A DNA stretch of 64,000 nt from Sphagnum compactum (Eukaryota > Bryophyta > Sphagnopsida > Sphagnales): NCBI GenBank assembly GCA_965153455.1, contig OZ234496.1, positions 13,260,304 through 13,324,303 on the forward strand, written 5' to 3'. A program made the translations under genes and the position numbers. The notes below the pieces were generated by a model. The model saw only the letters and a list, made by a program, of their open reading frames with translations. It searched no databases and was not told the origin of the DNA. Shown here piece by piece: positions 23,665 through 34,945 of the stretch (position 1 is the first letter of the stretch; every line of letters begins with the position of its first letter).

Positions 23665-23872
23665 GGGTTAACCAGCACCCACGTTGGTAACTTCACCTTT
23701 TTCTACATATCTTTAGTGAAGCCTCTTAGTGATCATATTAAGCCCAAAAAATGTTGGATTTGAGCTCAGAGACCCTGATTTAGTGGAAGCATGGAATATT
23801 TGTAATAGTTACAAATGATTAAAATGGATTTTGGGATTTTTACCATGGTACTAACGTGGGTGCCAATTCACC
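23665..23872. mobile_element. MITE-like element with GGGT(G/T)AAC inverted ends, copy 2
   Basis: Left end GGGTTAACCAGCACCCACG continuing TTGGTAAC; right end on the other strand GGTGAATTGGCACCCACG continuing TTAGTACC. Length 208 bp, noncoding. Shares ends with the copy at 15584-16034, and a further similar end, CCAGCACCCACC, lies on the minus strand at about 26982-27000. Confidence 0.7.
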
Positions 23873-25252
23873 GAAAGGTGTGCGGGGCCTACAATGAGAC
23901 TCCATCTTTAGTTATTTACGCATGGGAGAAGTTTTGTGCACTTGTAACCATCAACCTATGAGAGCAAGGATTCACTAGGTTCCACTCTTTAAAACGGATG
24001 GATGACATTGGAAACTCCCTTTTACACCACACGGAGTGACATTTGGCTAGGACAGATCTCTCATCACTTTGTGCTTGAACAAAATCTAGCATGTTTTCAC
24101 ATGAGTCATATTTCAACATGCTTACTTTCATTTCAAATACTTGGCTTGAAGAAAAATGACAATTTCCAATTTTTCAGTGACCAAATGGTGTTTGCCAGTG
24201 TTGGATAGGTAGTCACTATGGTGGGCAAGACTGCCCGTTCTGGTTAGTAAGAACTGGATCCGAATTTTTCAGAACTGGAACTGGAACCAGAATTATACTT
24301 TAAAGAACTGGACCTGGAACTGGTTTCCTAGTTTCATTTACATGCGGATTCTTTGTTCTAATTATATGTGAAACTGGAATCAGAACTGGGAACCATGATA
24401 CAATTGTTTTTGTATAATGAATTGGAACTAGTGATCACTGAACTCTTAATTGACAATTAATCACTGGTTCCAGTCCCAATTAGTAAAATTGAAATCCAAA
24501 CTGGGACTGATTTTCAGAACCAAAAACATTTGCATTTGTATTTTTTTGGGGAAGAATTAAACTCATAACTGGATTCTCAATTTTATTTGTATGTGGAAGA
24601 GGGACTGGAACTGAGACAATTCCAATTTAATTTTCCTGATGGGGAGCTGGATTTTCTTCATAAGAGTGAAGATCTGGCCAACAACGGTGTTAACCCATCC
24701 AATTGTTATGCATGGAAGTTGAGTGAAAGGTGGCCCCTGGTGTAAGTGTTGAAGTGTTAACTTCAGATTCTTCCCACTAAATTGAGGTTAAAATCTGGTA
24801 TTGATAACCTACATGAAAACAAAGTAATGCTGAGACGAGCTCCACCCATGCTCAGCATGTGGGGCAAAATAAAAATGAATGAAGACAAGTCAAAACATGT
24901 CATTTGGCTCAGCATGGCCCAGCAGAACAAGGCTCTGTAGGAACACAAATGTCAATCACATTGGGAAGCTACTTGGATTCAAAATGGTCGATAAGGTTGA
25001 TTACTTTGTTCCTTGTTCCCATGCCTATGAATTTTTTCCACGAAGCATTTTGCAATACATGGGCATTCCACCAGCACAAGCATTGCAATACCCATTTTCA
25101 GGGCCAAAAATGTTCCTGAACTTGGGCACCCAGTTGTCATCCCAAGATCTCTCAATGACGAGTAATATTCTTATCTTGACCTCTTGCTTCCTCACAATCC
25201 TTCTATTGGCATTCTGGGGTTAAAACACAATATATATATATATATATTGTTA

Positions 25253-25553
25253 GAGCATCGCCACCACAGACCTGCAAACACCCCTTTTCATTAAATCTTG
25301 CTGCAGGATAGCGTGAATCCTGCTGCGCTCCTGTATTGACGGCGATCTTGCAGCGGTCATTTTAACCCCTACAAAATCTTTTTTGTACTATGGATTTGGA
25401 GAGTGACTATTACTGGTCCAGATGTGAAGACATAAATGGTCTTTGAGTGTTTAAAGGGACTTTTATGACGTTTGTGGGTGGGGACAGTTATCATTATACA
25501 CTATTGTATTTTAACATAAAGGAGTTGTTTACACTTTTGCGGTGGAGATGCTC
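25253..25553. mobile_element. PIF/Harbinger-type MITE with TTA target duplication
   Basis: A 301-bp noncoding element with ends GAGCATCGCCACC on the left and, complementary on the right, GAGCATCTCCACC. It is flanked on both sides by TTA (25250-25252 and 25554-25556), the usual 3-bp target duplication of PIF/Harbinger elements. A TA repeat precedes it at 25230-25246. It encodes nothing and would depend on a transposase elsewhere. Confidence 0.8.
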
Positions 25554-25947
25554 TTAGCCTCTTTGGTTCATTGCATTCCCAGTGACCATTCCCTGCAATG
25601 GGGAATGGCCACTAGGAACACAGTGAACCGATAAAGCTCTTGGGGAACCGGATCCACATGGAACAGCCATTGGAAACACCCTCTACCAAAAAGGCTCTGA
25701 GGAGGGGACCACATCGGATGTGGACCTTCATCCACCATGGATGGGATGTAACTCCAACATGGTTGTCATTTCACCCCAACTGCATTTTTTCACAGGATGT
25801 CAAGGCTGGTAAAAGGCATAGCATAGCCTAATAAATATGATTTGTCTACCATGAAGAGTGTAATAATAAATATGATTTGAGTGCTGGTCCTTGTTTTTGA
25901 TTGGCCAACTATAATGTTTGGTCCAGGCTACTAGTAGTCCCACACTT

Positions 25948-26133
25948 ATTTGCAGTCCCAGTTTTAGTTTTATGGGCGGGGTTGGAAAAAAAAAAGAAAA
26001 AGGCTAAACTTGGATGTGAGAAATATTTTCGCAGGGTCATGTACTAAGCACTGCGAAAATATTTTTCACATCCAAGGTTAGTTATGTACTCTCTTGCAAC
26101 CCCACCGATAAAACTGAAACTGGGACAGCAAAT
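25948..26133. mobile_element. Foldback MITE, nearly full-length hairpin
   Basis: Two nested inverted segments. Outer: 25948-25985 (ATTTGCAGTCCCAGTTTTAG onward) pairs with 26097-26133. Inner: 26004-26034 (CTAAACTTGGATGTGAGAAA onward) pairs with 26051-26081. Relatives occur at 34740-34945 and 59385-59835, sharing TTGATTGGCCA near the left side and TTGGATG(T/A)GAGAAATA on the right, so this is a dispersed non-autonomous family. The last two also share GGGTAGAGCTG close to their right end. Confidence 0.8.
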
Positions 26134-27813
26134 AGGTGCTTGGGGCTCTCTGCAAAGGAAGAAGACAAATGAAGCATGAGCGTTGCAATGGAAGCAGCAT
26201 CACGAATAACATGCTTCAATTTCTACTAGCCAAATTTTGATAAAAGAAATGGAAAATGAAGTTATTTTCTAGGGTTTCAAAGTCAAAAAAAAAGAAAAAA
26301 AGAGAGGAAAAGTTGCCAGTTTTCTTTATTTAGTTCTAGTAAGCACTGACTAGTTCTGACAAGTTTTGTTGCTTTTTGGACAAAGAATTTATGAAAGTTT
26401 TATTTTTCTAGTGTAGATTGGACGAACTTTTCTTTTTTTTTTGGCAAAAAAAATTCCAATTTTTTAATATCCCAAATTGAAAAAGAAAACCCTTCTAACA
26501 AGTAGTCAGAAATGTTAAAGGAGGATTAAAAATTTGTGCTTTATATCTAGATTATAACAACATTTTCCTACCTTATATTTGGGACACACTTCTTACAGAA
26601 TGAGAGGTAACAAGGTGAAACTAGACATTAATTAACCGAGTTGAGATTCATCCACAAGGTCCGGCTTTTTAAGTGTCTGTGGAGGGTATATATTACCTGA
26701 TGTAATTTCACTAGGCTGTTTGGGCAGGCGTTTCAAAAAAGTCGAACGCCTGCCCTGGCACGCATTCCATTTTTTGAAAAGCTGCCCTTTTTATGTTGTT
26801 TATTTTGTTCCCACTGGGTCTTGGCCGGAGAAAAATGAAAACCTTATGCGCATGGTGAAACCCTTGGCAGCAAGATTTACCAGAATTTGAGTCCACCTTG
26901 GCTCCGCATTGCGCGGGCCTCATTCCCATATGCGGCTAGCTTTACCCTACTCATATGAGGCATCCAGTAGATGATGTGCTGCTGGTGGGTGCTGGTACAC
27001 TCTGGCTCAGTGATCCCCTTCTAGTACCAATGTGGATTTGGACTTTGGACATCCGGCTTCATTGGGATTATATAAGGTGTGACTAGATAGATAGATAGTA
27101 GGTTGTCTATTGCAAGAATGAATTCCTTTCTTTCAGCTCACATCTTTGTTTACTATTATTCATGACAGCAGCTACTGTGATCATGAGTGCGCTACTGTCA
27201 TTCTTTCATGTCCACTTGACACTCGTGAGGCTGCCCGCCCCCTCGGCTCCTTAAGTATTATAACCTGCAACCATTGTGGATGGATTGATGCTCATGATAT
27301 AAACAAATACATGGAAAGATCAAGTGGTGTGTCAGCTTGCACTTGAAACCTTTGCTCATTTCAAAACCCTTGCTTCTCTAGCTCCACCTAGAGTACTTAG
27401 ACTAAACCCACCCCACCGCTACACGGCCATGAAGCTACCACGGGGGGTAATGGACAGTGTTGGGCGGTTCTCACTTTTGTGAAAACCGCCAGTTCCGGTT
27501 ATCACAACTATTTTAAGAGAACCTTTAAGGTACTCATTAATAATTTCAAAATATATATTTTGATAACCTTTAAGGGTTTCAGATTTTGGAAAAAAAATTC
27601 CCACCCGTTTTCAGCCCTGCCGGTTCTCATGAAAATTACTAGCCCCGATTTTCAGTGTCGGTTTTCACACGCTAGTTTTCAAAAATTTAAAAATCCAATA
27701 TTTTTAATTATTTAGTTTAATGTGAAATTTTAATTTTTTTTAAAAATAAAATAAATTACTTGCAAAACATGAAACAAATGCAAAAAAATAAATATTTTAT
27801 TTTAAATTTCTTC

Positions 27814-29960
27814 TCATTCAAATTCACCTTCAAATTTTTGTAAATCTTTTTCTAATTGTTCATCCATCTCAATAAACTCTATTAAATCATTAAGAGATTT
27901 ACAACCGACTTTGGCATCATTAGGCCAATTTTTGCTAACAAAAATAAATTTCTCTAAGTTTTTAAATTGTAAACGACATTTTCTAAGGTCGGTGAACATG
28001 CCAGCTAAAGAAAAATCATTTATGTCTCTATTTGTGATCCAACAATTCCTAATATTTGTCGAGCAAGAAAACCAACAGTGGGGAACATAGACTCATGTTT
28101 CTGCCACCATTGTGGAGGGCATTTGATATACTTCGGATCCACTTGAAATCTCTTAAAAATTAGGAGTTATTTGTTAACTAGTTTTGCGATTGGTTCAATT
28201 GTGTTGGCAATCATCTCAAAAATATCCGAGTTGTTATCTTCATAAGATCTATGTTCTGTAGATTCAACATCATAATTTTCCACATGATGTAAGTGATGAT
28301 AACATTTCAAAAACATAGGTTGCAAAGATTTTCGTCATACTCTTCTACAATAGAAATGCCTTGTTCATGACCAACAAATGAAGATACCAAATGAAGGTTT
28401 TTAAATTGTGGATCTAACATCAACAAAAGCATGTCATGGGCTTTTCTTTCTTCACATTTTTTTAGAAATGAAAGAAAAGAATCAAGGACACCACAAACTC
28501 TTTTTTTAATGTTAGAAGCAAACAAAGACAATTCAACAGTAATTGCATAATCATCATCAATAAATTGGTCTAGGTTCTGTACAATTCCAACATATTCCTT
28601 TAAATTGGAACTCATTGTGATGACATTGTTTAGGGCATCACTAAGTAACCAATGATCTTTGGACTGGTTTAAAACATAAACAGTAACAACTGGAGACAAG
28701 CAATCAACAATTGTTTAACAAATATGCCAAGTGATAATAGGGGGAACTTGACCAAAAACATGAATAACAATTTGTGAATTATAACATAATACAATGGCCT
28801 TTCGAAATAATAAGGCTTCCTAAAATAAGATTACTTTGCTTGTAAACCTACAGAATATTTAACAAAATGTTAGTATTTTGCAAAAACAAAAAGATTACAA
28901 ATTTGCAAATCAAATTTTTAATTATATTTTTTAAAAAAATAACTTTTAAAAAAACCTTGTTTTGATAGGGGTGTTTAGCTTTCTTGGATGAATTCTAGAA
29001 TCAATGCAAGCTGTAATCCACTCCTGTTTTTTTTTCTAGATTTTTTTGGCCAAGTTATGCACTTTTATAAATCAAATTCTGCTGATTTAATAGAAATATG
29101 TTTCAAGTTTTTATAAAAAAATTCTTCAATTGTCCCATACTGACATGCTTTAGAAAATGCATGACCAAAGCAAGTGCCTTGGAAACTCTCTTCCATACCA
29201 AGAATTTCACAATTCATGACAAATTTTTAAGCTATCGTCATGGCATTCAAATCTGCACCTTCATCCTTAATATATGCAACAATTTTCTTATTTAAATCAT
29301 ATTGATCTAACATTTCAGTCAAATTTCTTGCCATAACCCATGTAGTTTCATTTGCCTCAAACAGTCCTATTGTAATATGTTGGGGCTGTCATCCTTCATT
29401 CAAAAAGCTAATCACCAATGCAAAAACATCATGTGCACCCTTTGACATCCACAAATCAGAACAAAATGTTGCATAATAACATTGTTTCAATTTAGGTAAC
29501 ATATATTTTTGTTTTGTCTTTTCCATTAAATTAAACAAAGTTTCTTATGAAAACATTCTTCTTGATGGAAGCACAACTTTTGGACATAAATGCATTACAA
29601 AATGCTTCAACCAAGTGCTCTCAACAAATTGAATAGGGAGATGATTTTTAACAACCAAAAGGGCAAGGTTGTGCAAAAATTGCTTTTGTTGCACAACATC
29701 CTTCTTAAATGGATCTTTTGCACCAAAAAACTCTGATATTTCAAAGTTAGACACATTTGACCTCTTTTTTGCAAGTTGTATTTCAAATACATTTCTTAAA
29801 AGAGAGTTCACTTCTTCCTCAAATCTCTTTGTAAATACTAGATGTTTGCATCTACATGTTTTTTCAAATATATTATGCCATTTTTTAAAGAATATGTTAT
29901 AATTCCTCCCCTTTCTTTTGTTCTTGGATTATAAGGGACAAAATTTACATGATAGATCAT
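27814..29960 (-). pseudogene. hAT transposase pseudogene
   Basis: Read on the minus strand. The N-terminal part has a BED-like CRCKH segment (about 29830-29880), followed by ALLVVKNHLPIQFVESTWLK (29545-29811). The middle (29540-28980) still reads as the DDE-type core with stops (LWMSKGAHDVFALVISFL, TIGLFEANETT). Then LLLMLDPQFKNLHLVSSFVG at 28307-28699, and the C-terminal dimerisation region QWWQKHESMFPTVGFLARQI plus an LKNLEKF tail ending at 27814. At least four stops or frameshifts. The order and spacing are those of a plant hAT transposase. It lies wholly within the TIRs at 27455 and 31275, so it is the element's own enzyme. Confidence 0.88.
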
Positions 29961-30529
29961 ACACCTCATGATCTGAGAATTGTTTCCATCAACAATGTTA
30001 TTATCATTTATAATGAAAAATGACCATTACAATGCATTCCTATCATGCCCTTTCCATTTTTCTAGAGATTTTGTGAATTATAAAATGGTTTGAGTGTTAT
30101 CGAATTTTAAAGATTTAGTTCCTAGTCTAAAAATCATCTAAACATTTACAAAGATCCAACACCATTTACACTTAAACATTTACAAAACAATTATAAAAGA
30201 GCTCAATTATAACTGACACAAAAACAAAAAAAGAAATAAATTTCCAAGATTCCTTCCAAAAATCCTTGCAAAATAACAAAAGAATAAAAAGATTCAATCA
30301 AAACCAAGTAAAATAATGGAAAACAACAAAAAGAAGTAAAATAAAAACTAAAAACATATCAAGGAAGGAAAACCAAATTTAAAATTAAAAAAAACATAAA
30401 GAACAAAAGAAATTTACTGGCAACTTGGATGTTTTCAAGCTTCCTCCCAAACAATTTCGAATTTCCACATTGCGAAAAAAAAGGGGGAGGGGACACCAAT
30501 TTGGGCAAGGGAGTAGTGAAACATTGAGC

Positions 30530-30930
30530 AATAGCGAAGCACAGAGGAACAACAAAACAACAAGGGGCAAAAATGTACCTAGGAGGGCAATAGAGCAACA
30601 AAGTGTGGAGGAGCAGCAAAGCACCACACAATAGCGAAGTAGTAGGAGTAGCGAAGCACAAGGAGTAAGAGCGAAGCAAGAGGAAGAACAACGAAGCAAG
30701 AGGAGCAACAATGAAGCATGAAAAGTAATGAAGCACAATGAACAACAACGAAGTAAGAGGAGTAACGAAGCACAAGGAGCAACGAAACACAGAAAGGAAC
30801 AACGCAACAAAGCATGGGGAGGAGCAACATTGAAGCATGGACAAGGACAATGAAGCACGGGGAGGATCATTAGTGAAGCATGGAGAGTAGCATTGAAATG
30901 AAATAGGAGGAGTAGAAACAAAGCATGGAG
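30530..30930. repeat. Degenerate GAAGCA/GGAGCAACA repeat within the hAT element
   Basis: About 400 bp of plus-strand sequence made of variants of AGGAGCAACGAAGCA, with almost no T on that strand. The complementary strand is open over 200 codons and would read as Leu/Cys/Ser-rich low-complexity text, an artefact of the repeat. It lies upstream of the transposase start, so in its leader or first intron. Confidence 0.8.
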
Positions 30931-31289
30931 AGCTCTGAAGTGGTGGGGCCAAGTTGGCCCCCTTTTGTATAAGAGCGAGAAGCTTTTTTGTGAAGCTCCT
31001 GCCAAAGGAGAAGCTGAAGAAGCCATTGAAAGGCTCTGTTGCCCAGAGCCCATACTAAAACCTAAACCTAACGAAACCCTAACCTGAAAATCGATGCCCT
31101 ATTTTTTAATACCCTAGAAAGTTATCACCTTCAACTTCCAAATGATAACCTTTAAAATTTTTAAAATGTCAATTCTCACTTGAGAAAAAATTAATGATCA
31201 GGTTCTCAAAAGGTTATCATTTTATGTGAAAATCTTAAAGGTTCTCACTGCAAAAGTGAGAACCACCCAACACTGGTGATGGATCACTT

Positions 31290-32760
31290 AGGCCCACTTT
31301 AGACGAGGGTCTATTGTCCAATTTCCTAGGAACCAATTTGGACCGATTTGAAGCAAATTGAATCCTTGAGTTGGAGCATACCTTGGTCCCTAGCCTGATT
31401 CTTGGTTCTCCAAATCAGGATCTCTCTGTTTAACACTGTTTTTTGGTCCAAACCAGTTCATTTTCCCTCCAAAACAGGTGCCATGTAGGTTTAGCCTCAA
31501 TTTGCCACTTTTTTGCTCTTGGACCCTCGTCTAAAGGCCTAGGGACTAATTTAAAGCTTTCGACCAATGAGATTGCTTGAATTCATTGGTCTTCTGACCT
31601 TGGACCCTTGTCGAAAGTCAGCCTTAGACTATATAGCCCCTTCTGAGACCCCTGGGATCACAGAAGGTCTTGGGTTTAAAACCCAGTGGTTCGCAGTTGA
31701 AACTCCTGTTGGACCTCTGCCAATGAGCTTGACTTGGGGGTGCCAATGGCTTGTCTGGTTGGGTCTGCCGTTGTGCTTCCACCGAAAAAATAAAATCCCA
31801 TTAAGCTCAATTCGTCAACTCCTTGGGCCTCGACTCCATGTTCCTTTCCTGCAGCACTTCCTCGTCCTTTGATTGCCTTGATTTGGTGGAAAAAAGCAAC
31901 CTAGTAATTACCAGTGTTGGGTGGGTAGAACTTTGGCATATATACTTCTACTGCTCGTGGTGGTATCATCCAAATCTGGCAAATTCGGGCCATTTTTTCC
32001 ATGAAAAATCCTTTGTATAGCTTGAAATCATATTTTTCAGGTCTAAATTTGATGAAAAGCTTGTCACTAATATTCATGCCAGTCTTGCAACAGCATAAAA
32101 CTGGAAAGAAAAAGAAAAAGAAAAGAGCATTCAATATGGAATTGTGATCAATACATTTTGAAAATTCAATAAATTTATTGCTTTTTCCTCTACTTAAATG
32201 AATTCATTCCATTTTTCTTCCTCCTAGAACCACAAAAAAAGTATTCAAATGCAATTTGCCATTTCGATGAAGGTCAAATGTCATCAGGAAATACCAGACC
32301 AATATTGATACTGATTGATATGAATTTTGAAACTTAAAAACACTACAACTCTTGCTACTAATGAGTGTTATACCAATGGTCAAGATATTCATACCAGCCT
32401 GATAGCCTGAAAAATCATCACTTGAAAGGGGACCCAACTCAGGCAGATCAATCAAGATTTTTATTCGTATGATATTGGATTTTAGAGATGAAATGCTGGA
32501 CCAATATTGATTGGTATGAAACTTAAAAAACCACAACCATAGCCACCAGGATTTATTTCACTTTAATTTTTCAATTTGGTGGTTTCAAAAGTTTGGCTAA
32601 ATATTCCCAAATTTGGCAATTTTTCGGAATAAACCCTAAACCCTAAACCCAACAAAATTTCCAATTTTTTTCTTCACACAAAAGAAGGACACTGATTGCC
32701 ACTAAATGAGCAGTACAACAACACATAGTCAAGATATTCAGTTTGAATATTATACCTTTC
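31290..32760. other. Intergenic DNA without recognised genes
   Basis: Short frames only. Holds a hAT-like terminus CAGTGTTGGGTGGGTAG at 31912 and a run of about three plant telomere-type units (AACCCTAAACCCTAAACCC) at 32633-32652, too short to mean a former chromosome end. Confidence 0.5.
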
Positions 32761-32780
32761 CTAGTCACCTCTCCTAATAA

Positions 32781-33215
32781 TTCAATTTTTTTTGCAATGA
32801 GCCACTTTGATTGGCCCATCACTACAAAAAAAATGAAACCATGGAGGCTCCCCAAAATAGAAGGTTATATTTTGAAGTATAGAGTTTCTCACCTTTGGCC
32901 CACCTATATAGGTGAAAGGAGGACAACATTTGCCAAAGCATATGGGTTGAAAGTGAGCATGTTGAGGAACAGATTGGGAACTTGAGGGAACATATTGGGA
33001 ACTTAAAAGGAACATAGTGGTTCACATTGGGAACCAGAGAAAAATGAAAAAAAAATCCTCGCCCCTCCCCCCGCGCCCCCCCAAATGGGCAAACTTAAAA
33101 GGAAAAGAAAGCAAGGTACCTTGAGTACATGCTTGGGTCTTCCCATTGGGCTGCATGAAACTTTCACTTCCCAAAAGAGTTCATCACCATTTTTGGCCTG
33201 GGCTAATACCCCCTA
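32781..33215 (-). repeat. Dispersed repeat, copy B (reverse of the copy at 13143-13570)
   Basis: In reverse order it matches copy A block by block: GGTATTAGCCCAGGCC at its right end, GTTCCCAAT motifs at 32961-33035, ACCTATATAGGTGGGCC near 32900, GGAGCCTCCATGG at 32838, and the TTTGCAATGAGCCA / GATTGGCCCATCA hairpin at 32792-32822. A third, shorter match of the hairpin end is at 40238-40283 (GGTCAATCAAAGTGGCCCAT). Confidence 0.75.
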
Positions 33216-33332
33216 GCAAAGAACACTCTACCTATTCATATCAGCCTGATATCTAATCTGAAAGTTTTGTCAATCTAGGTTACTTGGTTTGGCTGGGAGG
33301 AGATCCCTCAAAATTTTAGACATTATTGCATT

Positions 33333-33602
33333 TTAGCAGAAGGACATGGCCTGTCTGATCTCTTGAAAAGATGACAGACACCCTCTCAACATATTGGTAA
33401 GTAAAAAAATTACAAGCTGACCCAGAAAGCTATATACTACTACTACAATAGGCAAAATGACTGCAATTCCCAATGGGTCTTCTGTCTGAGAATCAGCACC
33501 AGAATTGGGTTCCGGATGGATCCCCAGCTCCTTTCTTCCGCGTTTAGTGCAAGGGAGAAGTACAAAAGCATATTTGAGGCATATCACGATCATCACTGGC
33601 AT
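33333..33602 (-). CDS. Hypothetical 89-residue protein with one membrane segment
   Basis: An open frame with a plausible hydrophobic helix (about residues 44-68, LGIAVILPIVVVVYSFLGQL and beyond) after a basic stretch KRGRK. I do not recognise it. It lies in a locally less AT-rich patch, which is the main reason to list it. There is no homolog, intron or neighbour evidence, so it may be chance. Confidence 0.2.
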   Translation of the reverse strand: MPVMIVICLKYAFVLLPCTKRGRKELGIHPEPNSGADSQTEDPLGIAVILPIVVVVYSFLGQLVIFLLTNMLRGCLSSFQEIRQAMSFC

Positions 33603-34739
33603 GTAGTCTAGTACCCTGAAACAACCGGACGGGGCGCTGGCGCCTTCTCAGCACAGTTTTTTTTACCCTTTATTTATTTTCTAATTTTGTGATGTAGCTG
33701 AAGCAGTGAGTGTGTTTTGGGGGTTGGGGGGGGGGGGGGGGGGGGCGGGATTTACGCAAGTTGTTGGATTTTTTTCCAGTAAATGGAAAAAAAGAGAAAA
33801 AACTGTGGTTTTTAGAGATTTTTTAAAATCATTTTTTTGAAACCTATTTAATTAAATTAGCCAAATCTAGACTTAGTGCACTTCCTAGGTCGTCGCCACG
33901 TGTAGTAGCACTTTTGTAAACCATGCTACAGCTCACCTAGGACAGTTGCCATTTAATGCTAACTAGTGTATAGCCTGTGCTGTTGGCCCAAGTGTGAACA
34001 CATTGAGGGCTCAATTGATTTTTTTTTTTTCAAACTCAATTTTCGTAATTTGTTTGAATTTTCAGACACATAATTCACTCAAAAATCAATATCTTTCACA
34101 TCTTAGCTTTCACAATTGTGAAATAAACTCTATTAAATCTAACTCACCAAAAGTTTTCCAATAACACCAAGAACTCCCCCCCCCCCAAATTCCAATACAG
34201 TTTTCAGTTTTGATTTTATTTAATTTTCACTGAAAAAATGGTTCAATAATCAATAACTTTCACACTGTAGCTCCAAAACAGTCTCAAACCAAGTTGGTGC
34301 ACCCCTACTCATTGAAAGCTTTCCAAAAACACGAACAGTGTAGCATGAAGCACCATGGTTTGGGAGGTCTCAGCGGGACAAAACAATACAAACTACCTTG
34401 CTGAGATAGATTAATGCTAAGGATCCTTGCCAGTGGACCTACTTGAGAAATTTGGGGAAAAAAATCCTGAGTTGAAGTGGTGATCATCCATAAGATCATT
34501 CAGACAGATGTCACGACAAATAAAATATGAAAGTTGAGTTTTTAAAAATATCCTTCTATATTTTTGGCTATCTGCTCAAACTTAGTATAGAATCTGATGA
34601 TTTAAAAAAAAAGAAAATTGACCACTTTAAAACCCCCCAAAACACTCATATTTTGAATAGAGATTAGTAAAAGTTCGTCTAACAAGCTCAACAATAAAAT
34701 GGTTGTGACTCAGCAATTTTACTCAATATGCAGAGGTCA

Positions 34740-34945
34740 AAGCACGATTCAACACTTGTTCTTGATTGGCCAGATGTATTGATTAGTCTAGATGATTTGT
34801 CATTAGTAAGTTTTTTTAATCTTTTATTGTCCCAGGTTCATGATCATGGGTGGGGTGGGAATCAGAAAATAATAAATATTGGATGAGAGAAATACTCTTC
34901 GAAGGCCAAACGCGTGTTGAGTATGGGTAGAGCTGCTCTTATAAG
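34740..34945. mobile_element. Foldback-family relative of the element at 25948
   Basis: Starts near TTGATTGGCCAGATG and ends with TTGGATGAGAGAAATA and GGGTAGAGCTGCTCTTA. It shares these blocks in order with the region 59385-59835 and, in part, with 25875-26133. Noncoding. Confidence 0.65.

Larger units (their letters stand above)
27447..31283. mobile_element. Complete hAT transposon (27455-31275) with TIRs and 8-bp target duplication
   Basis: Ends begin CAGTGTTGGG(C/T)GGTTCTCAC on both sides in inverted orientation, matching over about 25 bases with one difference. Immediately outside are GTAATGGA (27447-27454) and GTGATGGA (31276-31283), an 8-bp target duplication with one change, as expected for hAT. 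Length 3821 bp. Subterminal copies of AACCTTTAA and GGTTCTCA occur at both ends. Inside are a minus-strand transposase pseudogene (27814-29960) and a purine-rich repeat (30530-30930). Similar CAGTGTTGG termini at 15898, 24196, 31912 and TAGTGTTGGG at 39527 suggest short relatives, though their other ends were not found. Confidence 0.93.

Noticed and set aside
30385-31053. 222-residue minus-strand frame rich in Leu, Cys and Ser, like a membrane protein
   Set aside because: It is the complement of a degenerate GAAGCA/GGAGCAACA repeat inside the hAT element. The overlapping frame at 30359-30952 looks equally good, as expected of a repeat and not of a gene.
32633-32652. Telomere-type CCCTAAA units
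   Set aside because: Only about three units; too few for an interstitial telomere claim.
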